Of a stretch of 10,628 nt of DNA, positions 9,779 through 10,628 are shown one piece after another. The stretch comes from Gymnopus androsaceus JB14 (lineage: Eukaryota; Basidiomycota; Agaricomycetes; Agaricales; Omphalotaceae). The notes beneath the pieces are model-generated. The model made no database searches. It worked only from the letters and a program-made list of their open reading frames with translations, and had not been told where the DNA came from. Position 1 is the first letter of the stretch, and every line of letters begins with the position of its first letter. Position numbers and translations under genes: made by a program. Where the stretch lies: contig ML770328.1 of the NCBI GenBank assembly GCA_009733575.1, positions 1-10,628 of the forward strand. Direction: 5' to 3'.

Positions 9779-10251
9779 AATCCTTTACTATGTATAAAAT
9801 TTAACTTGAAAGTTGGTCGAAACGCACACGCCGAGTAGCACACCCATTGAACATGTACAAAATCTTGCTGCAAGAATGATCTGCAGCAAGGTTGCGTAGA
9901 TGTTTTCACACATTATAGCCAGATAAATTCATTGTTGTGCATTCCATGTCACAAACTAGATGGATGCTTGGTTCAAACGTATTACAACACTCTTAAATTA
10001 ATGGTATGTTAATGAGAAGATGATAGAAGTATGGCTCTGGGTTACAACGTATTATCAGTGTGATATATAGATAATAATGGCTAGAAATGTTTCGACTAAT
10101 AGGCGGCAGCCAGGAATGTGGTGCCATGAAGGCAAGGGCAATACAATTTAATAACAGACCGACGAGCGGGTGATAAGGAATTTGAAGGCATATCAACGAA
10201 CGGAATGATGGTATTGGGTGGGAATTTCTACCATGCTTTATCTTAGCTTCA
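9779..10251. other. Non-coding subterminal region, right
   Basis: No gene is supported between the last stop codon and the right transposon end. It is AT-rich. ACGTATTA occurs twice (about 9977-9984 and 10048-10055), each copy next to a TTACAAC word, which could be the right-hand counterpart of the left subterminal repeats. A 9-bp hairpin lies at 9864-9890. Confidence 0.4.
9864..9890. repeat. Short inverted repeat / hairpin
   Basis: CTTGCTGCA (9864-9872) and TGCAGCAAG (9882-9890) form a perfect 9-bp stem with a 9-base loop, about 86 bases past the stop codon of the preceding gene. It may be a 3' UTR structure or a subterminal binding site. Confidence 0.4.
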
Positions 10252-10500
10252 ACGATTTAGTGATGTCAAAGCCCATATTTTTTCTCGGGAAGCACTCTCC
10301 TCCTGAAGCTCCTTGAGCGCGTCAAGTTACCGGGACGCCTCAGGAAGAGGCTTGTAATTGGGATCGATCATCGGTGATGCCTTCAACAAGTTCGCTGGCA
10401 CTCGTTCGCATGAAAGCAAAAACGAGAGAAAGATCTGTTTCAAACGACGGCGCTCCAAACGCGACGGATGTTCATTGTTTACGCGTTGTTTGGTTACAGT
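10249..10500 (-). pseudogene. Possible broken coding remnant in the right flank
   Basis: On the minus strand, 57 codons are open from 10500 down to 10330, including HPSRLERRRLKQIFLSF and IDPNYKPLPEASR. A TAA (10327-10329) interrupts, and the same frame then continues as LDALKELQEESASREKIW to a TGA at 10249-10251. The TAA could be a C-to-T change of CAA, or the codon may lie at an intron edge (GGTAACT). The final codons fall inside the transposon terminus, so the element may have truncated this frame. An equally open plus-strand frame (about 10316 to the window end) makes the strand uncertain. I do not recognise the protein. Confidence 0.3.
10252..10262 (-). repeat. Right terminal inverted repeat (TAGTG end)
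   Basis: ACGATTTAGTG is the exact inverse complement of 99-109. The next three bases, ATG, extend the match to CAT at 96-98. Confidence 0.72.
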
Positions 10501-10628
10501 CTACGACGGGTTATTCTGTCGTCATTTACCACCATCGTGTCTCTAGACCGCCGACAACTGTACCGGTCAGCTCTTTTTATAGTCGTCCTGGCCCGACTAC
10601 TACTGCTGAACCTCCTATGGTGGCACCA

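Larger units (their letters stand above)
99..10262 (+). mobile_element. CACTA (CMC, Plavaka-type) DNA transposon with three genes
   Basis: The left end reads CACTAAATCGT (99-109) and the right end reads ACGATTTAGTG (10252-10262). These are exact inverse complements with CACTA/TAGTG at the extreme termini. The match extends outward by three bases (CAT/ATG), giving 14 bp in all. A 2-bp AT copy flanks both ends (97-98 and 10263-10264) but cannot be separated from the extended inverted match. Between the ends sits a Plavaka-type transposase, as expected for this superfamily, plus two other genes and a nested fold-back element. Short terminal inverted repeats and short subterminal repeats are usual for CACTA elements. 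A 14-bp inverted match could occur somewhere in 10 kb by chance. One that carries CACTA at both outer ends and encloses a CMC transposase is much less likely to do so. The copy is probably non-autonomous because its transposase is broken. Confidence 0.72.

Noticed and set aside
10358..10546. 62-codon plus-strand frame and a second open plus-strand frame from about 10316 to the window end
   Set aside because: They are basic, low-complexity translations without motifs. The competing minus-strand frame looks more protein-like, though neither is secure.

Overview
The window looks like a piece of a basidiomycete (Agaricomycete) fungal nuclear genome. The genes are split by many short GT..AG introns, mostly 50-64 bp. 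The central gene is a Plavaka-type transposase, a group largely confined to basidiomycetes. No bacterial operon features, rRNA, tRNA or CRISPR array were seen.

My main reading is that almost the whole window is one DNA transposon of the CACTA (CMC) superfamily, about 10.16 kb long (99-10262). Its left end reads CACTAAATCGT (99-109) and its right end is the exact inverse, ACGATTTAGTG (10252-10262), so it has the CACTA...TAGTG signature. Inside are three genes. (1) A seven-exon minus-strand gene (607-4008) gives a predicted 493-residue coiled-coil protein of a family common in basidiomycete genomes, probably DUF6698-like. (2) Divergent from it, across 312 bp, is the plus-strand Plavaka-type transposase (4321-8786). 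Its DDE-type landmarks are all recognisable, but it carries in-frame TGA codons and at least seven single-base frame changes, so it is a pseudogene here. (3) Downstream on the plus strand (8908-9778) is a four-exon gene for a predicted 230-residue acidic/coiled-coil protein that I do not recognise.

A second element is nested in the first. A 1585-bp fold-back (MITE-like) element at 1339-2923 has arms of about 630 bp and is bounded by TA dinucleotides. It lies inside intron 4 of the minus-strand gene (counted from the start codon). Removing it with one TA leaves a 56-bp intron, the normal size for this locus, so the insertion expanded an intron without touching coding sequence.

The bases outside the CACTA ends (1-98 and 10263-10628) look like the flanks of the insertion site. 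The right flank has a plausible broken coding frame on the minus strand. Taken together, the gene products suggest a mobile unit in which a transposase travels with two nuclear-type coiled-coil proteins, possibly filling the role of the accessory DNA-binding protein of plant CACTA elements. That role is inference. All family calls rest on remembered motif patterns, not on a database search.
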